A stretch of DNA of 64,000 bases from Streptomyces sp. CB03234 (GTDB lineage: Bacteria > Actinomycetota > Actinomycetes > Streptomycetales > Streptomycetaceae): positions 239,591 through 303,590 of the forward strand of contig NZ_LIYH01000002.1 of NCBI RefSeq assembly GCF_001905885.1. Reading direction: 5' to 3'. This document shows, one piece after another, positions 44,615-53,292 of the stretch. Below the pieces are notes generated by a model, which did not search any database, was not told the DNA's origin, and saw only the letters and a program-made list of their open reading frames with translations. Numbering within the stretch: the stretch's first letter is position 1; each line of letters starts with the position of its first letter. Both the position numbers and the translations under genes were made by a program.

Positions 44615-45838
44615 ATGGCGGTGTACGGGGCCAGGCGGTGCGGCGGATGTACGCACGGGGCACGCGAGGAGCACCGGCGGGCGGTGGCCGCGTTCCGGGC
44701 CCGGCGGGACCGGCTGGCGGCGGGCGAGGGTGTGCCGGACCTCCCCAACGGGGCCTCACGGCGCTGGGTCTCCGACGAGCTCGGCCGGCATGCGCGGACT
44801 CTCGCCGAGCGGGGCCGGGCGCTCGGCGAGGCATGGCCGCAGGCGGTGTGGCGCGGCACGCCGTACGCGGTGTGGGGCGCCGTCGCGGTCCTGCTGGCGG
44901 GGCACGCGGTGGCCGCCGCGCCGTACGGTGGCGCCGGCGGCGGATGGACCGGGGCGCGCACGGCGGGGCTGGCCGCCGCGATATGCGTGGGCGCCCTGCT
45001 GACCGGCGCGGCCCATGTGCACCGGGCGTACGGAGGGCTCCTCGCGCCCCTGATCGGCGAGGACAACCGGCTGTCGACGTCCCGGGCGGTCGCCGCCGCG
45101 TGGGTGCTCCTCGCGGTGTTCGCCGCGCTCCACCTCGCCCTCCAGGGCGCCGCCGGGGGCGGGGGCGGGGTCGGGCTCGCGGGCGGTGCCCGGCTGCTGA
45201 CGGCGCTCGCCCTGGTGTGCGCCGTGGCCGTCACCGTACGCAAGGTGGTGACCGTGCGGATCCTGGCGCAGCGGGTGCAGAAGGTGCGCGCCGAACGGCC
45301 GCGCGCCGCCGACCTGCTGTGCGACGACGCCGGGCGCGCCTGCCTCGCGGACGCCCAGTACGTGCTGGTGTCGGCGTTCGCGGTGCTGTTCGCCGCCGCC
45401 CGGCTGGTCCGGCGCCCCGGCGAGCTGCCGCACCTGCCGTGGGCGCTGGTCGCCCTGGTCGCCCTCTCGGCCGCCACCTACCTGGCCGCCAAGTGCGCCG
45501 AGGGCGTCCGGCCCGTCATCCTCTCCGTGGTGCGCGCCCCGGGGCCCGGCGCCCCGGACGCCCCTCTCCGGACCGGCGACGACATCGAGATCCGGGGCGC
45601 CGGTTTCGTACCGCCCGGAGCGGCGACGCCCGCCCACCTCACCCGCACGGTCGTCCGTATCGGACCGGTCCATGTCCACGTCCCGCTCGTCCCGGCACCG
45701 GGCGGCTTCACCAGCCCCACCGACACCACCCTCACCGTCCCGGTCCCGGCCGACGTCCCTCCCGGCTGGACGGACATCCAGGTCGTCACCGCCTCGGGCG
45801 CGGTGACGAACCGCGTCGTCATCGACGTGTCCGCGTGA
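44615..45838 (+). CDS. Multi-pass membrane protein with C-terminal IPT-like domain
   Basis: The 407-aa product begins at ATG 44615 with a Cys pair (RRCGGCTHG) and a charged helical region. About six hydrophobic segments follow between residues 85 and 300 (YAVWGAVAVLLAGHAVAAA; AAWVLLAVFAALHLALQ; LLTALALVCAVAVTV; ALVALVALSAATYLAA). The last 110 residues look like a beta-rich IPT/TIG-type domain (DDIEIRGAGFVPPGA; VTASGAVTNRVVIDVSA). Family and function not recognised. The gene end is embedded in direct repeats. Confidence 0.75.
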   Translation: MAVYGARRCGGCTHGAREEHRRAVAAFRARRDRLAAGEGVPDLPNGASRRWVSDELGRHARTLAERGRALGEAWPQAVWRGTPYAVWGAVAVLLAGHAVAAAPYGGAGGGWTGARTAGLAAAICVGALLTGAAHVHRAYGGLLAPLIGEDNRLSTSRAVAAAWVLLAVFAALHLALQGAAGGGGGVGLAGGARLLTALALVCAVAVTVRKVVTVRILAQRVQKVRAERPRAADLLCDDAGRACLADAQYVLVSAFAVLFAAARLVRRPGELPHLPWALVALVALSAATYLAAKCAEGVRPVILSVVRAPGPGAPDAPLRTGDDIEIRGAGFVPPGAATPAHLTRTVVRIGPVHVHVPLVPAPGGFTSPTDTTLTVPVPADVPPGWTDIQVVTASGAVTNRVVIDVSA

Positions 45839-45971
45839 CGGGCCGCCGGCCCCTGGACCGGACGTGTCCGCGTGACGGGCCGCCGCCCCTGAACCCACGT
45901 GCCGACGCGGCCGGCCGCCGACCTTGAACCCACGTGCCGACGCGGCCGGCCGCCGTTGAACCCACGTGCCG
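45824..45971 (+). repeat. Two families of local direct repeats at a gene end
   Basis: The 25-base sequence starting GACGTGTCCGCGTGACGGGC at 45824, which includes the stop codon of the membrane protein gene, recurs at 45861. A different 31-base unit starting TGAACCCACGTGCCGACGCG lies at 45890 and 45925, with a 15-base remnant at 45957. They fill nearly all of the gap before the DoxX gene. As at 14088, a duplication begins inside a gene end and runs into non-coding sequence. Confidence 0.85.
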
Positions 45972-46047
45972 TTCGCCGCGTATCCCTGCACGGGGATGCC
46001 GAGGAGAATCGGTCCCGGGGACAGCCGTGTGGAGAGGCAGGCCGGCA

Positions 46048-46569
46048 ATGGCGCACACCTACCGGACGACAGCGACCTACGGGGGCGGCGCCGACGGGCC
46101 GCGCGGCTGGAAGGCGACCGCCTCCCGGTACGCGCTGTTGCCGCTGCGGGTCTTCCTCGGTGTCACCTTCGTCTACGCCGGACTCGACAAGATCACCGAC
46201 GACCGGTTCATGGCCGCCTCCGGGACCGGCTCGATCGGCGAGACGATGCGGTCCGTCCGGGACTCCTCCGCCGTGCCGTGGCTCGTCGACCTGGCGCTGA
46301 AGAACCCGGAAGGGTTCGGGTACGGCATCGCCTTCGGCGAGCTGGCCGTCGGCATCGGCACGCTCGTCGGACTGCTGGCGAGGCTCGCCGCGGCCGGCGG
46401 GGCGCTCATCTCGCTCAGCCTGTGGCTGACCGTGAGCTGGCAGTCCGACCCGTACTACTACGGCAACGACCTCGCCTACCTGATGGCGTGGCTGCCGCTG
46501 GTGCTGGCCGGCGCTCCGCTGCTGTCGCTCGACGCGGCCCTGGCGGCGCGGCGGCGCCGGGCGCGGTAG
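46048..46569 (+). CDS. DoxX family membrane protein
   Basis: The 173-aa product starts at ATG 46048 behind GGAGAGG. It has the DoxX pattern: ALLPLRVFLGVTFVYAGLDKITD, then GIAFGELAVGIGTLVGLLARLAAAGG and YLMAWLPLVLAGAPLLSLDAAL, giving four membrane helices. Family members take part in thiol redox balance or quinone-linked reactions at the membrane. Its 3' end overlaps an antisense small membrane-protein frame. Confidence 0.88.
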   Translation: MAHTYRTTATYGGGADGPRGWKATASRYALLPLRVFLGVTFVYAGLDKITDDRFMAASGTGSIGETMRSVRDSSAVPWLVDLALKNPEGFGYGIAFGELAVGIGTLVGLLARLAAAGGALISLSLWLTVSWQSDPYYYGNDLAYLMAWLPLVLAGAPLLSLDAALAARRRRAR

Positions 46570-46781
46570 CCGATCCAGCCGGCGACGCCCGACAGGACCA
46601 GCCCCGCGACCAGCGACGGCAGCGCCGCGTACCAGGGCGTGTCCCAGGCGCGTGCCGCGTCGCCCCCGTACAGCGCCGCGATGCCCAGGGCCGTGGCCCC
46701 CACGACCAGCCGGCCGGGGCGGAACTCATGGCGCCATTCGCCGCGGCGGCCCTGCTCGCCATGCTCGTCATGACGTAGCAC
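46476..46781 (-). CDS. Small membrane protein overlapping the LiaF/PspC-like gene
   Basis: GTG 46781 opens a 101-codon frame that overlaps the end of the upstream minus-strand gene by 14 bases. It reads HDEHGEQGRRGEWRHEFRPG, then RLVVGATALGIAALYGGDAAR, a Trp-Pro turn and LPSLVAGLVLSGVAGWIGYRARRRRAARA: two helices flanked by a basic end. The well-formed membrane topology and the coupling to the PspC-like gene argue that it is real. The last 94 bases lie antisense to DoxX, so the true end could be questioned. Confidence 0.6.
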   Translation of the reverse strand: MLRHDEHGEQGRRGEWRHEFRPGRLVVGATALGIAALYGGDAARAWDTPWYAALPSLVAGLVLSGVAGWIGYRARRRRAARAASSDSSGAPASTSGSHAIR

Positions 46782-48084
46782 GGGTGACCTCCACCTGTCC
46801 GAGCGCGACCTCCAGGGTGAGGTCGAGCGTGCCTGCCGGGGCCACGCCCTTGGGTGGGGCGATCGTGCGGGTCGCCTCGCGGTCCGGGGCGACGTCGATG
46901 TCATTGGCCGGGTCGGCCGGCAGGCGCAGATCGCCGAGCCCCACCTCGGCGTGCACCTTCACGGTCACGTTCCTCGGTACGACGACATGGAGGCGGCCCG
47001 CGCCGACCTCCGCGGCGGTGCGCGCCGTCTGCTTCGCCGGAACGGCCAGGCGGGACAGGTCGAGGGTGCCGACGCCGGTGCCCAGCTCGTACCGGGGGCG
47101 CAGATCCGCCGTGGCCGCCGGTCTCCAGTCCGCACGTATCCAATCCGTGTCGATCTGCCGGGGTATCAGCGCCGCGCCCGCCAGCAGCACGGCCGTGACC
47201 ACCGTCATGAACACCGTGCCGAACCCCGTCCGGCCCAGGAACGAACCGGCCACCAGCCCGAGCCCGAACACCACCAGCGCGCACACCAGCCCGATCTGCA
47301 GGCATACCCCGAGCGGCTGCGACCCCCAGGACAGTCCCGTGCCCAGCCCGCCCGCCACCAGGGCCAGCAGGAGGACCGGGCCGCCCAGGGAACGCGGGCC
47401 ACGGGCGGCGGCGGGCACGGCGCCCGCCCCGGCGCTCTTCGAGGGGCGAGCCAGGATCGCGTCCTCCACCCCCGCGCCGTCCTCCGGCCCCCACAGATAG
47501 CCGAGCGGGACCGGCCCCGACGTACCGTCCTTGACGATCGGCTCGCGCCACCACGACGGGGACTCCGGCGGCGGCGGGGCCTTCGTCTCCGGCGGCGCCT
47601 CCGCCACCGTGTGTGCCGCCGCCGTGTGCGCCGCCGCCTCGTGGCCCTCGCCCAGCCGGCGCCGCTGCGACCAGACGGCGGCCCCGCTGACGGCGATGAT
47701 CAGCAGCAGTGAGAAGGAGATGGTGCTGCTGCTGCCGAGCATCGACAGGAACAGGCCGCAACCGACCAGCGCCATCAGCAGGGCGACCAGCGAGGCGCTG
47801 TCGACCCGGCCCGACAGCAGCCGCCGCGCCTCGTTCTCCTCCTCGTCCTCGGCCGTGATCAGCAGCCAAGCGAAGCCGTAGAAGACCAGCCCGAGGCCCC
47901 CCGTCACGGCCAGCACACCGATCGCGACCCGGAAGATCACCGGGTCGAGGTCGTAGTACCGCCCGAGCCCTCCGCACACCCCGGCCACGACCTTCCGCCG
48001 CGGCGTGCGCCGCAGCGGCGGCTGGGCCGGTGCTCCATCGGCCTCGGCCTCGGCCTGGGCGGGGGTGGGGGTCGTACGCGTCAT
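46768..48084 (-). CDS. PspC-domain membrane protein with LiaF-like C-terminus
   Basis: The 438-aa product starts at ATG 48084. A PspC domain sits at residues 25-85 (RKVVAGVCGGLGRYYDLDPV, then FYGFAWLLIT), several membrane helices follow, and the C-terminal 130 residues form a beta-repeat domain (LGTGVGTLDLSRLA; EVGAGRLHVVVPRNVTVKVH; DLTLEVALGQVEVTRA) resembling LiaF/DUF4097 'toastrack' sensors. It is divergent from a PspC-fused sensor kinase, and probably senses or dampens envelope-stress signalling through that kinase, as LiaF does for LiaS (inference). Confidence 0.85.
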   Translation of the reverse strand: MTRTTPTPAQAEAEADGAPAQPPLRRTPRRKVVAGVCGGLGRYYDLDPVIFRVAIGVLAVTGGLGLVFYGFAWLLITAEDEEENEARRLLSGRVDSASLVALLMALVGCGLFLSMLGSSSTISFSLLLIIAVSGAAVWSQRRRLGEGHEAAAHTAAAHTVAEAPPETKAPPPPESPSWWREPIVKDGTSGPVPLGYLWGPEDGAGVEDAILARPSKSAGAGAVPAAARGPRSLGGPVLLLALVAGGLGTGLSWGSQPLGVCLQIGLVCALVVFGLGLVAGSFLGRTGFGTVFMTVVTAVLLAGAALIPRQIDTDWIRADWRPAATADLRPRYELGTGVGTLDLSRLAVPAKQTARTAAEVGAGRLHVVVPRNVTVKVHAEVGLGDLRLPADPANDIDVAPDREATRTIAPPKGVAPAGTLDLTLEVALGQVEVTRATS

Positions 48085-48270
48085 ACGTCCATGGTGACGG
48101 CCCGTGAGCCGCGTCGGCACCTTCCGCGACCCTGGCCCGTCCCTGATATTCGACCCCGTCTCGACCCTGTACTGCCCCCCGTACCGCCTCTCGGAGAACA
48201 GGGCGTTTCTCAGGGTCGGATGAGGGACGGCCCTGATGTCCGGCGGCGGCCGGCGTGTGACGATCGGGGC

Positions 48271-49545
48271 ATGCCAGTCGCCGCCCGCCCACCCGAGACG
48301 ACCGACGAACCACCCGTGCGCAAGCTCTACCGCAGCGCCGACGGGCGGATGCTCGGCGGCGTCGCGCGCGGCCTGGCCGGGCACCTCGGGCTGCCCGTGG
48401 TCTGGGTACGCCTGGTCTTCCTCGCCCTCTTCCTGGCCGACGGCCTCGGTGTGTTGGTCTACGCCGTCTTCTGGATCGTCGTCCCGCTGGGCGTCGGCGG
48501 CCGGTCCGCCGAGCCGCGTTCCGTCTTCGCCACCACCCCCGACGGGCGGCGCAGGCTCCGCAAGCCCGACAAGGGCCAGATCGTGGCGCTCGTCGCGCTC
48601 ACCATCGGCGCGATCGGCTTCGTCAGCAGCGTCGACCTCGGCAGCGACGCCAACCGGTACGTATGGCCCACCCTGCTCGTCGGCGTCGGCGTCGTCCTGG
48701 TGTGGCGGCAGGTGGACAACGCGCGCCGCGCCAGCTGGACCGAGCCGGGCCGCCGCAAACGGCTCTTCCAGCTGGTGCGGGGCCTCGCGGGCGTCGCGCT
48801 CGTCGGCATGGGCCTGACCGTGTTCATGGTGGTGCGCGGCTCGGCCGCCCAGCTCGGCACCGCCCTCACCGCCGCGATAGCCGTCCTCGCCGGGATGACC
48901 CTGCTCGCCGGACCGTGGCTGGTACGGATGTCGCAGGACCTGTCCGAGGAGCGCACCATGCGCATCCGCGCCCAGGAGCGGGCCGAGGTCGCCGCCCACG
49001 TACACGACTCCGTCCTGCACACCCTCACCCTGATCCAGCGCAACGCCGACGACCCGGGCGAGGTCCGGCGGCTCGCCCGCGCGCAGGAGCGCGAGCTGCG
49101 CAACTGGCTGTACCGGCCGGAGGGCACCGGCAAGGACGAGGACCAGGAGCCGGACACGCTCGCCGAGGCGGTCAAGAAGACCGCCGCCGAGGTCGAGGAC
49201 AAGCACGGCGTGCCCCTGGAGGTCGTGGTCGTCGGCGACTGCCCGCTCGACGAGAAACTGGCCGCCCAGATGCAGGCCGCGCGGGAAGCCATGGTCAACG
49301 CCGCCAAGTACGGTGGCCGGGGTGGGGCGGTGCAGGTGTACGCGGAGGTCGAGGGCCGGACGGTCTTCGTCTCCGTACGGGACCGGGGGCCGGGCTTCGA
49401 CCTCGACGCCGTACCCGCCGACCGGATGGGCGTACGAGAATCGATCATCGGCCGGATGCAGCGCAACGGAGGCACCGCGCGGCTGCGGTCGGTGCCGGGA
49501 GACGGCACCGAAGTGGAGCTGGAGATGGAGAGGGTGGACGGATGA
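48271..49545 (+). CDS. Sensor histidine kinase with N-terminal PspC domain (LiaS/DesK-like)
   Basis: The 424-aa product starts at ATG 48271. Residues about 17-75 form a PspC domain (RSADGRMLGGVARGLAGHLG, then AVFWIVVPLG), followed by two more pairs of membrane segments. The HisKA_3-type dimerisation helix has H245 in HVHDSVLHTLTLIQ, and the GHKL ATPase has the N-box QAAREAMVNAAKYGG and the G-box RDRGPGFDLD. It phosphorylates the regulator whose gene overlaps its stop by ATGA. The promoter region is shared with the divergent LiaF/PspC-like gene. Confidence 0.92.
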   Translation: MPVAARPPETTDEPPVRKLYRSADGRMLGGVARGLAGHLGLPVVWVRLVFLALFLADGLGVLVYAVFWIVVPLGVGGRSAEPRSVFATTPDGRRRLRKPDKGQIVALVALTIGAIGFVSSVDLGSDANRYVWPTLLVGVGVVLVWRQVDNARRASWTEPGRRKRLFQLVRGLAGVALVGMGLTVFMVVRGSAAQLGTALTAAIAVLAGMTLLAGPWLVRMSQDLSEERTMRIRAQERAEVAAHVHDSVLHTLTLIQRNADDPGEVRRLARAQERELRNWLYRPEGTGKDEDQEPDTLAEAVKKTAAEVEDKHGVPLEVVVVGDCPLDEKLAAQMQAAREAMVNAAKYGGRGGAVQVYAEVEGRTVFVSVRDRGPGFDLDAVPADRMGVRESIIGRMQRNGGTARLRSVPGDGTEVELEMERVDG

Positions 49546-50237
49546 CCGAGGACACGACGACTGCAGCCGACGCGGGGCGGCGGGTACGGGTCGTCCTGGT
49601 GGACGACCACCGGATGTTCCGCACCGGCGTGCAGGCGGAGATCGGGCGGACCGAGACGACCGGCGTGGAGGTGGTCGGGGAGGCCGCCGACGTCGACCAG
49701 GCGGTGACCGTGATCACCGCGACCCGCCCCGAGGTGGTCCTCCTCGACGTCCACCTGCCGGGCGGCGGCGGTGTCGAGGTGCTGCGCCGCTGCGCGAGCC
49801 TGATGTCGGCCCCCGAGAACCCGGTACGGTTCCTGGCCCTGTCCGTCTCGGACGCCGCCGAGGACGTCATCGGCGTCATCCGGGGCGGCGCGCGCGGGTA
49901 CGTCACCAAGACGATCACGGGGGCGGACCTGGTCGACTCGATCTTCCGGGTCCAGGAGGGCGACGCCGTGTTCTCGCCCCGGCTGGCCGGGTTCGTGCTG
50001 GACGCGTTCGCCTCGACGGACGCCCCGCCGGTCGACGAGGACCTGGACCGGCTCACCCAGCGCGAGCGGGAGGTCCTGCGGCTGATCGCGCGCGGATACG
50101 CGTACAAGGAGATCGCCAAGCAGCTGTTCATCTCGGTGAAGACGGTCGAGTCGCACGTCTCGGCCGTGCTGCGCAAGCTGCAGCTGTCCAACCGGCATGA
50201 GCTGACCCGCTGGGCGACCGCCCGCCGTCTGGTGTGA
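49542..50237 (+). CDS. NarL/LuxR-family response regulator
   Basis: The 231-aa product has a receiver domain with acidic pocket VVLVDDHRMFRTG, phosphoacceptor D69 in VVLLDVHLPG and the conserved Lys in GYVTKTITG. A LuxR HTH follows (LTQREREVLRLIARGYAYKE, then KTVESHVSAVLRKLQLSNR). ATG 49542 overlaps the kinase stop. It is the output of the PspC-linked two-component system; targets are unknown but the divergent LiaF/PspC-like gene is a natural candidate. Confidence 0.94.
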   Translation: MTEDTTTAADAGRRVRVVLVDDHRMFRTGVQAEIGRTETTGVEVVGEAADVDQAVTVITATRPEVVLLDVHLPGGGGVEVLRRCASLMSAPENPVRFLALSVSDAAEDVIGVIRGGARGYVTKTITGADLVDSIFRVQEGDAVFSPRLAGFVLDAFASTDAPPVDEDLDRLTQREREVLRLIARGYAYKEIAKQLFISVKTVESHVSAVLRKLQLSNRHELTRWATARRLV

Positions 50238-50328
50238 CGCCTGCCGGATCCCGCCGGGCGTATTTGTGAGGTAACCGGTACATAGGAGCGGCAACCAGCA
50301 CGGCTCAGGCCCCCTCCTACTCCCCGTG

Positions 50329-51636
50329 ATGAGCCTGACAGGTACCCCCTTCCTCGTGACCGCGGTCGTGCTGGCCGTGATCGCCGTCCTGCTGCCCCTG
50401 GCGCTGTGGAGCCGCGTGCGCGGCCCCGCACTCGTCCGGGGCGCGACGCGGCTGGGCATGGTGGCCTTCGCACAGCTCACGGCGATCGTCGTGGTCTTCG
50501 TCGCCGTGAACAACGTCAACGGGCTGTACGACAGCTGGGACGACCTGCTGGGCACCAGCGACCACGTCGACTCCGCCATCGACCTCGGCCCGGACGGGCT
50601 GGGCGGCAAGCGCATCTCCGACCTGCCGAAGGTCAGGCAGACTTTCACGCCCGTCGACGACCCCACCATGGGCCCCGGCGTCCAGAAGACCATCCTGAAG
50701 GGCGGGATATCCGGGGTGAAGGCCGAGGTGTACGTCTGGCTCCCGCCGCAGTACGACGACCCGGCCCACAAGGACAAGAAGTTCCCCGTCGTGGAGCTGC
50801 TCTCCGGCTTCCCCGGCTCGCCGAAGTCCTGGTTCGTCGGCATGCACGCCAACAAGCAGCTGGAGCCGCTGATGCGGAACGGCACCGTCGAGCCGTTCAT
50901 CCTCGTCGCGCCGCGCAGCCACCTCCTCGGCCACACCGACACCGGCTGCGCCAACGTGCCCGGCAAGATCAACGCCGACACATGGCTCAGCGTCGACGTA
51001 CGCAAGATGGTCATCGACAACTTCCGGGCCTCCGACAGGGCCGACGGCTGGGCGGTCGTGGGGTTCTCGTCGGGCGCCCACTGCGCCACGAAGCTGGCCA
51101 TCGCCCACCCCGACCGCTACCGGTTCGGCGTCAGCATGTCCGGCTACAACGACCCGGCCGCCGAGCCGTCCTCGCTCACCGGCAAGGACCCGGAGCTGCG
51201 GCACGCCCACAACCCGCTCACCATGCTCAAGGCCGCCCCGGTCCCGCCCCGGGTCACGCTGCTGCTCACCGGCGACGGGGGCGACGGCTACCAGCAGGGC
51301 GTCGCGCTGCGGGAGGCGTCCAGGGCGCCGACGCGCATCGACGTCCAGCAGGTCTACGGCGGTCACCGCGTGAGCACCTGGGTACGGGAGGTCCCGTCGG
51401 TCTTCCAGTGGCTCACGCAGCAGTTCCGCACCGAGGGCACGGGGCCGGACGCGGGAGCCGGCGCGGGGCCCGGTGCCGCGGGCCAGGACCAGGCGCCGGA
51501 CGCGGGGCAGGACCAGGTGCCGGACGGGGCCCAGGGCCAGGGCCAGGGGTCCGGCGCGGGGATGGCCGCGGGCGTGGGCCAAGGGGCCGGGTCCGGGACG
51601 GGCCGGGGGGCCTTGTCCGTCGGGGGCCGCCCGTAG
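50329..51636 (+). CDS. Membrane-anchored esterase of the alpha/beta-hydrolase (esterase D/antigen 85-like) group
   Basis: The 435-aa product starts at ATG 50329; a GTG lies one codon upstream. Two N-terminal membrane helices (VTAVVLAVIAVLLPLALW; MVAFAQLTAIVVVFVAV) precede an extracellular hydrolase with nucleophile S247 in VGFSSGAHCA, the acid around LLTGDGGDGY and the His in VYGGHRVSTW. A Gln/Asp/Gly/Ala-rich tail of about 70 residues ends the protein. The family includes trehalose mycolyltransferases and carboxylesterases; the substrate in Streptomyces is unknown. Confidence 0.87.
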   Translation: MSLTGTPFLVTAVVLAVIAVLLPLALWSRVRGPALVRGATRLGMVAFAQLTAIVVVFVAVNNVNGLYDSWDDLLGTSDHVDSAIDLGPDGLGGKRISDLPKVRQTFTPVDDPTMGPGVQKTILKGGISGVKAEVYVWLPPQYDDPAHKDKKFPVVELLSGFPGSPKSWFVGMHANKQLEPLMRNGTVEPFILVAPRSHLLGHTDTGCANVPGKINADTWLSVDVRKMVIDNFRASDRADGWAVVGFSSGAHCATKLAIAHPDRYRFGVSMSGYNDPAAEPSSLTGKDPELRHAHNPLTMLKAAPVPPRVTLLLTGDGGDGYQQGVALREASRAPTRIDVQQVYGGHRVSTWVREVPSVFQWLTQQFRTEGTGPDAGAGAGPGAAGQDQAPDAGQDQVPDGAQGQGQGSGAGMAAGVGQGAGSGTGRGALSVGGRP

Positions 51637-51646
51637 TGCCCGGACG

Positions 51647-52689
51647 TCACGCCACGCGTGTCGCGCCCGCCCACGGCATCTCGTCGATGGGCGCGATCCG
51701 TACGGGGGCACCGGGGCGAGGGGCGTGGATCATCCTGCCGCCGCCGATGTAGAGGCCGACATGGCTGACGCCCGAGTAGAAGAACACCAGGTCGCCGGGG
51801 GCCAGGGCGGAACGGGACACGCGCTGTCCGGCGTCGATCTGGCTGTACGTGGTGCGGGGCAGCGACACCCCGGCGGAACGCCAGGCGGCCTGGGTGAGCC
51901 CCGAGCAGTCGAAGGCGGAGGGCCCGGTGGCGCCCCACACGTACGGCTTGCCCAAGGCTCCGTACGCGTACGAGACGGCCTGCGCGGCACGCGGGTTGGG
52001 CGCCCGGACCGGGCCCTGTGGCGCGGCCGCCCGCTCCGTAGGCGCGGCCGCCCGCCCCGTACCCGAGGCGCCGTCGTACGCGGCGCGCTGGGCGGTGGTG
52101 AGCCGGGCCAGGAGCCGCTCGGCGGCGGCGATCCTGCCCTGGACGGTCGCCTTGTGGCGGCCCAGCTCGGCCCGCCGGGCCTTCAGCTCACGCAGCCGGC
52201 CGGCGGCCTCGGCGCGTAGCCGGGCGAGTTCGGTGACCTGGCTGCGGGCGGCGGCGACGGCGGTGGACCGCCGGTCGCCGACCCGTTCCGCGAGGGCGGC
52301 GCCTCGTAGGTACGTGTCGGGGTCGGTGGAGAGGGCGAGCTGGACGGCGGGGTCGAGGCCGCCGTTCCGGTACTGGCCGTGGCCATGGAGCCGAGCGCGT
52401 CGCGGGCGGCGTTGAGGCGGGCGGTCCGGCGGGCGGCCTCGTCGCGCAGCGCCTCCAGCGACGCCTCGGCCCGCCGCACCTCCTCCTTGGCGCCGTTGTA
52501 CTTGTCGGTGGCCTCCTCGGCCTCCTGGTACAGCCGGTCGGCCCGCGCCTTGACCTGGGCGGGTGTGAGGCGGGGCTCGGCGTGCCCGGAACCTTCGAAG
52601 GCGGTGGCGCCGGCCACCCCGGCGAGCGCCAGGGTGAGGGCCGTGCGGCTGCTCAGCGTCCGCTGCTTGGGTTTCCGGTGCGCTGCCAC
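51647..52689 (-). pseudogene. NlpC/P60 cell-wall hydrolase with an apparent one-base frameshift
   Basis: The N-terminal half reads from GTG 52689 (AAHRKPKQRTLSSRTALTLA signal peptide, then a coiled coil RLYQEAEEATDKYNGAKEEV). The remainder (YRNGGLDPAVQLALSTDPDT, coiled coil, then NlpC/P60 with DCSGLTQAAW, SHVGLYIGG and HAPRP) is in another frame. Adding one C at about 52375-52376 would give GSMATAQYRNGG, the expected junction. The two halves join perfectly at homologous positions, so this is either a recent inactivating deletion or a sequencing error. The intact enzyme would cleave peptidoglycan stem peptides. Confidence 0.88.
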
Positions 52690-52931
52690 GGTGGCGGGTC
52701 ACTTCCCTTCGGTCGTCCCCGGCGGGACGGGGCCTGGGGGAGGACGCTAAACCTGGGAGTCACGGGCGGGCGCGGGCATGACCGCAATTGGCCGTAGGTG
52801 AGGCTTCGCGGGCGGATTGAGAGGGGGCACGCTGCCGGAATCCCGCATTCCGTTATCAGCCGTGACCGATGCGACGAATGAGGCAACCCTGACCGACGGC
52901 CGGTGGTATTGCCCCGGCTAGGCTCCGCCCC

Positions 52932-53285
52932 ATGGACGTACTCATCAATGTCTTCGTCGCGCTGCACATCATCGGTATCGCCGCTCTCCTGGGCGGCTTC
53001 CTGACCCAGATGAAGGCGATGGGGGAGGGTACGGCGCGCCTCGGCCCCGCGATGCTGCACGGCGCGCTGACGATGCTGGTCACGGGAGTGGTCCTGGTCG
53101 GCCTCAACCAGGCCGACGACCAGGCCGTGAACAACATCAAGATCGGTGTGAAGCTGGCGATCCTGGTCGTCATCCTCGGCCTGGTGTACGTCAAGCGCGA
53201 CGAGGAGCGGGTCGACAAGGCCGTCTTCGGCGCCGTGGGCGGCCTCACCATGGCGAACATCTTCATCGCCACGCTCTGGACCTGA
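52932..53285 (+). CDS. Small integral membrane protein (117 aa)
   Basis: Four hydrophobic segments are visible (VLINVFVALHIIGIAALLGG; MLHGALTMLVTGVVLVGL; VKLAILVVILGLVYV; AVGGLTMANIFIATLW), with a His in the first helix and a basic/acidic loop (KRDEERVDK). It converges with the glycosyltransferase gene at eight bases. The fold resembles small membrane proteins of unknown function that are conserved in Streptomyces; no activity can be assigned. Confidence 0.82.
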   Translation: MDVLINVFVALHIIGIAALLGGFLTQMKAMGEGTARLGPAMLHGALTMLVTGVVLVGLNQADDQAVNNIKIGVKLAILVVILGLVYVKRDEERVDKAVFGAVGGLTMANIFIATLWT

Positions 53286-53292
53286 CCGCCCC

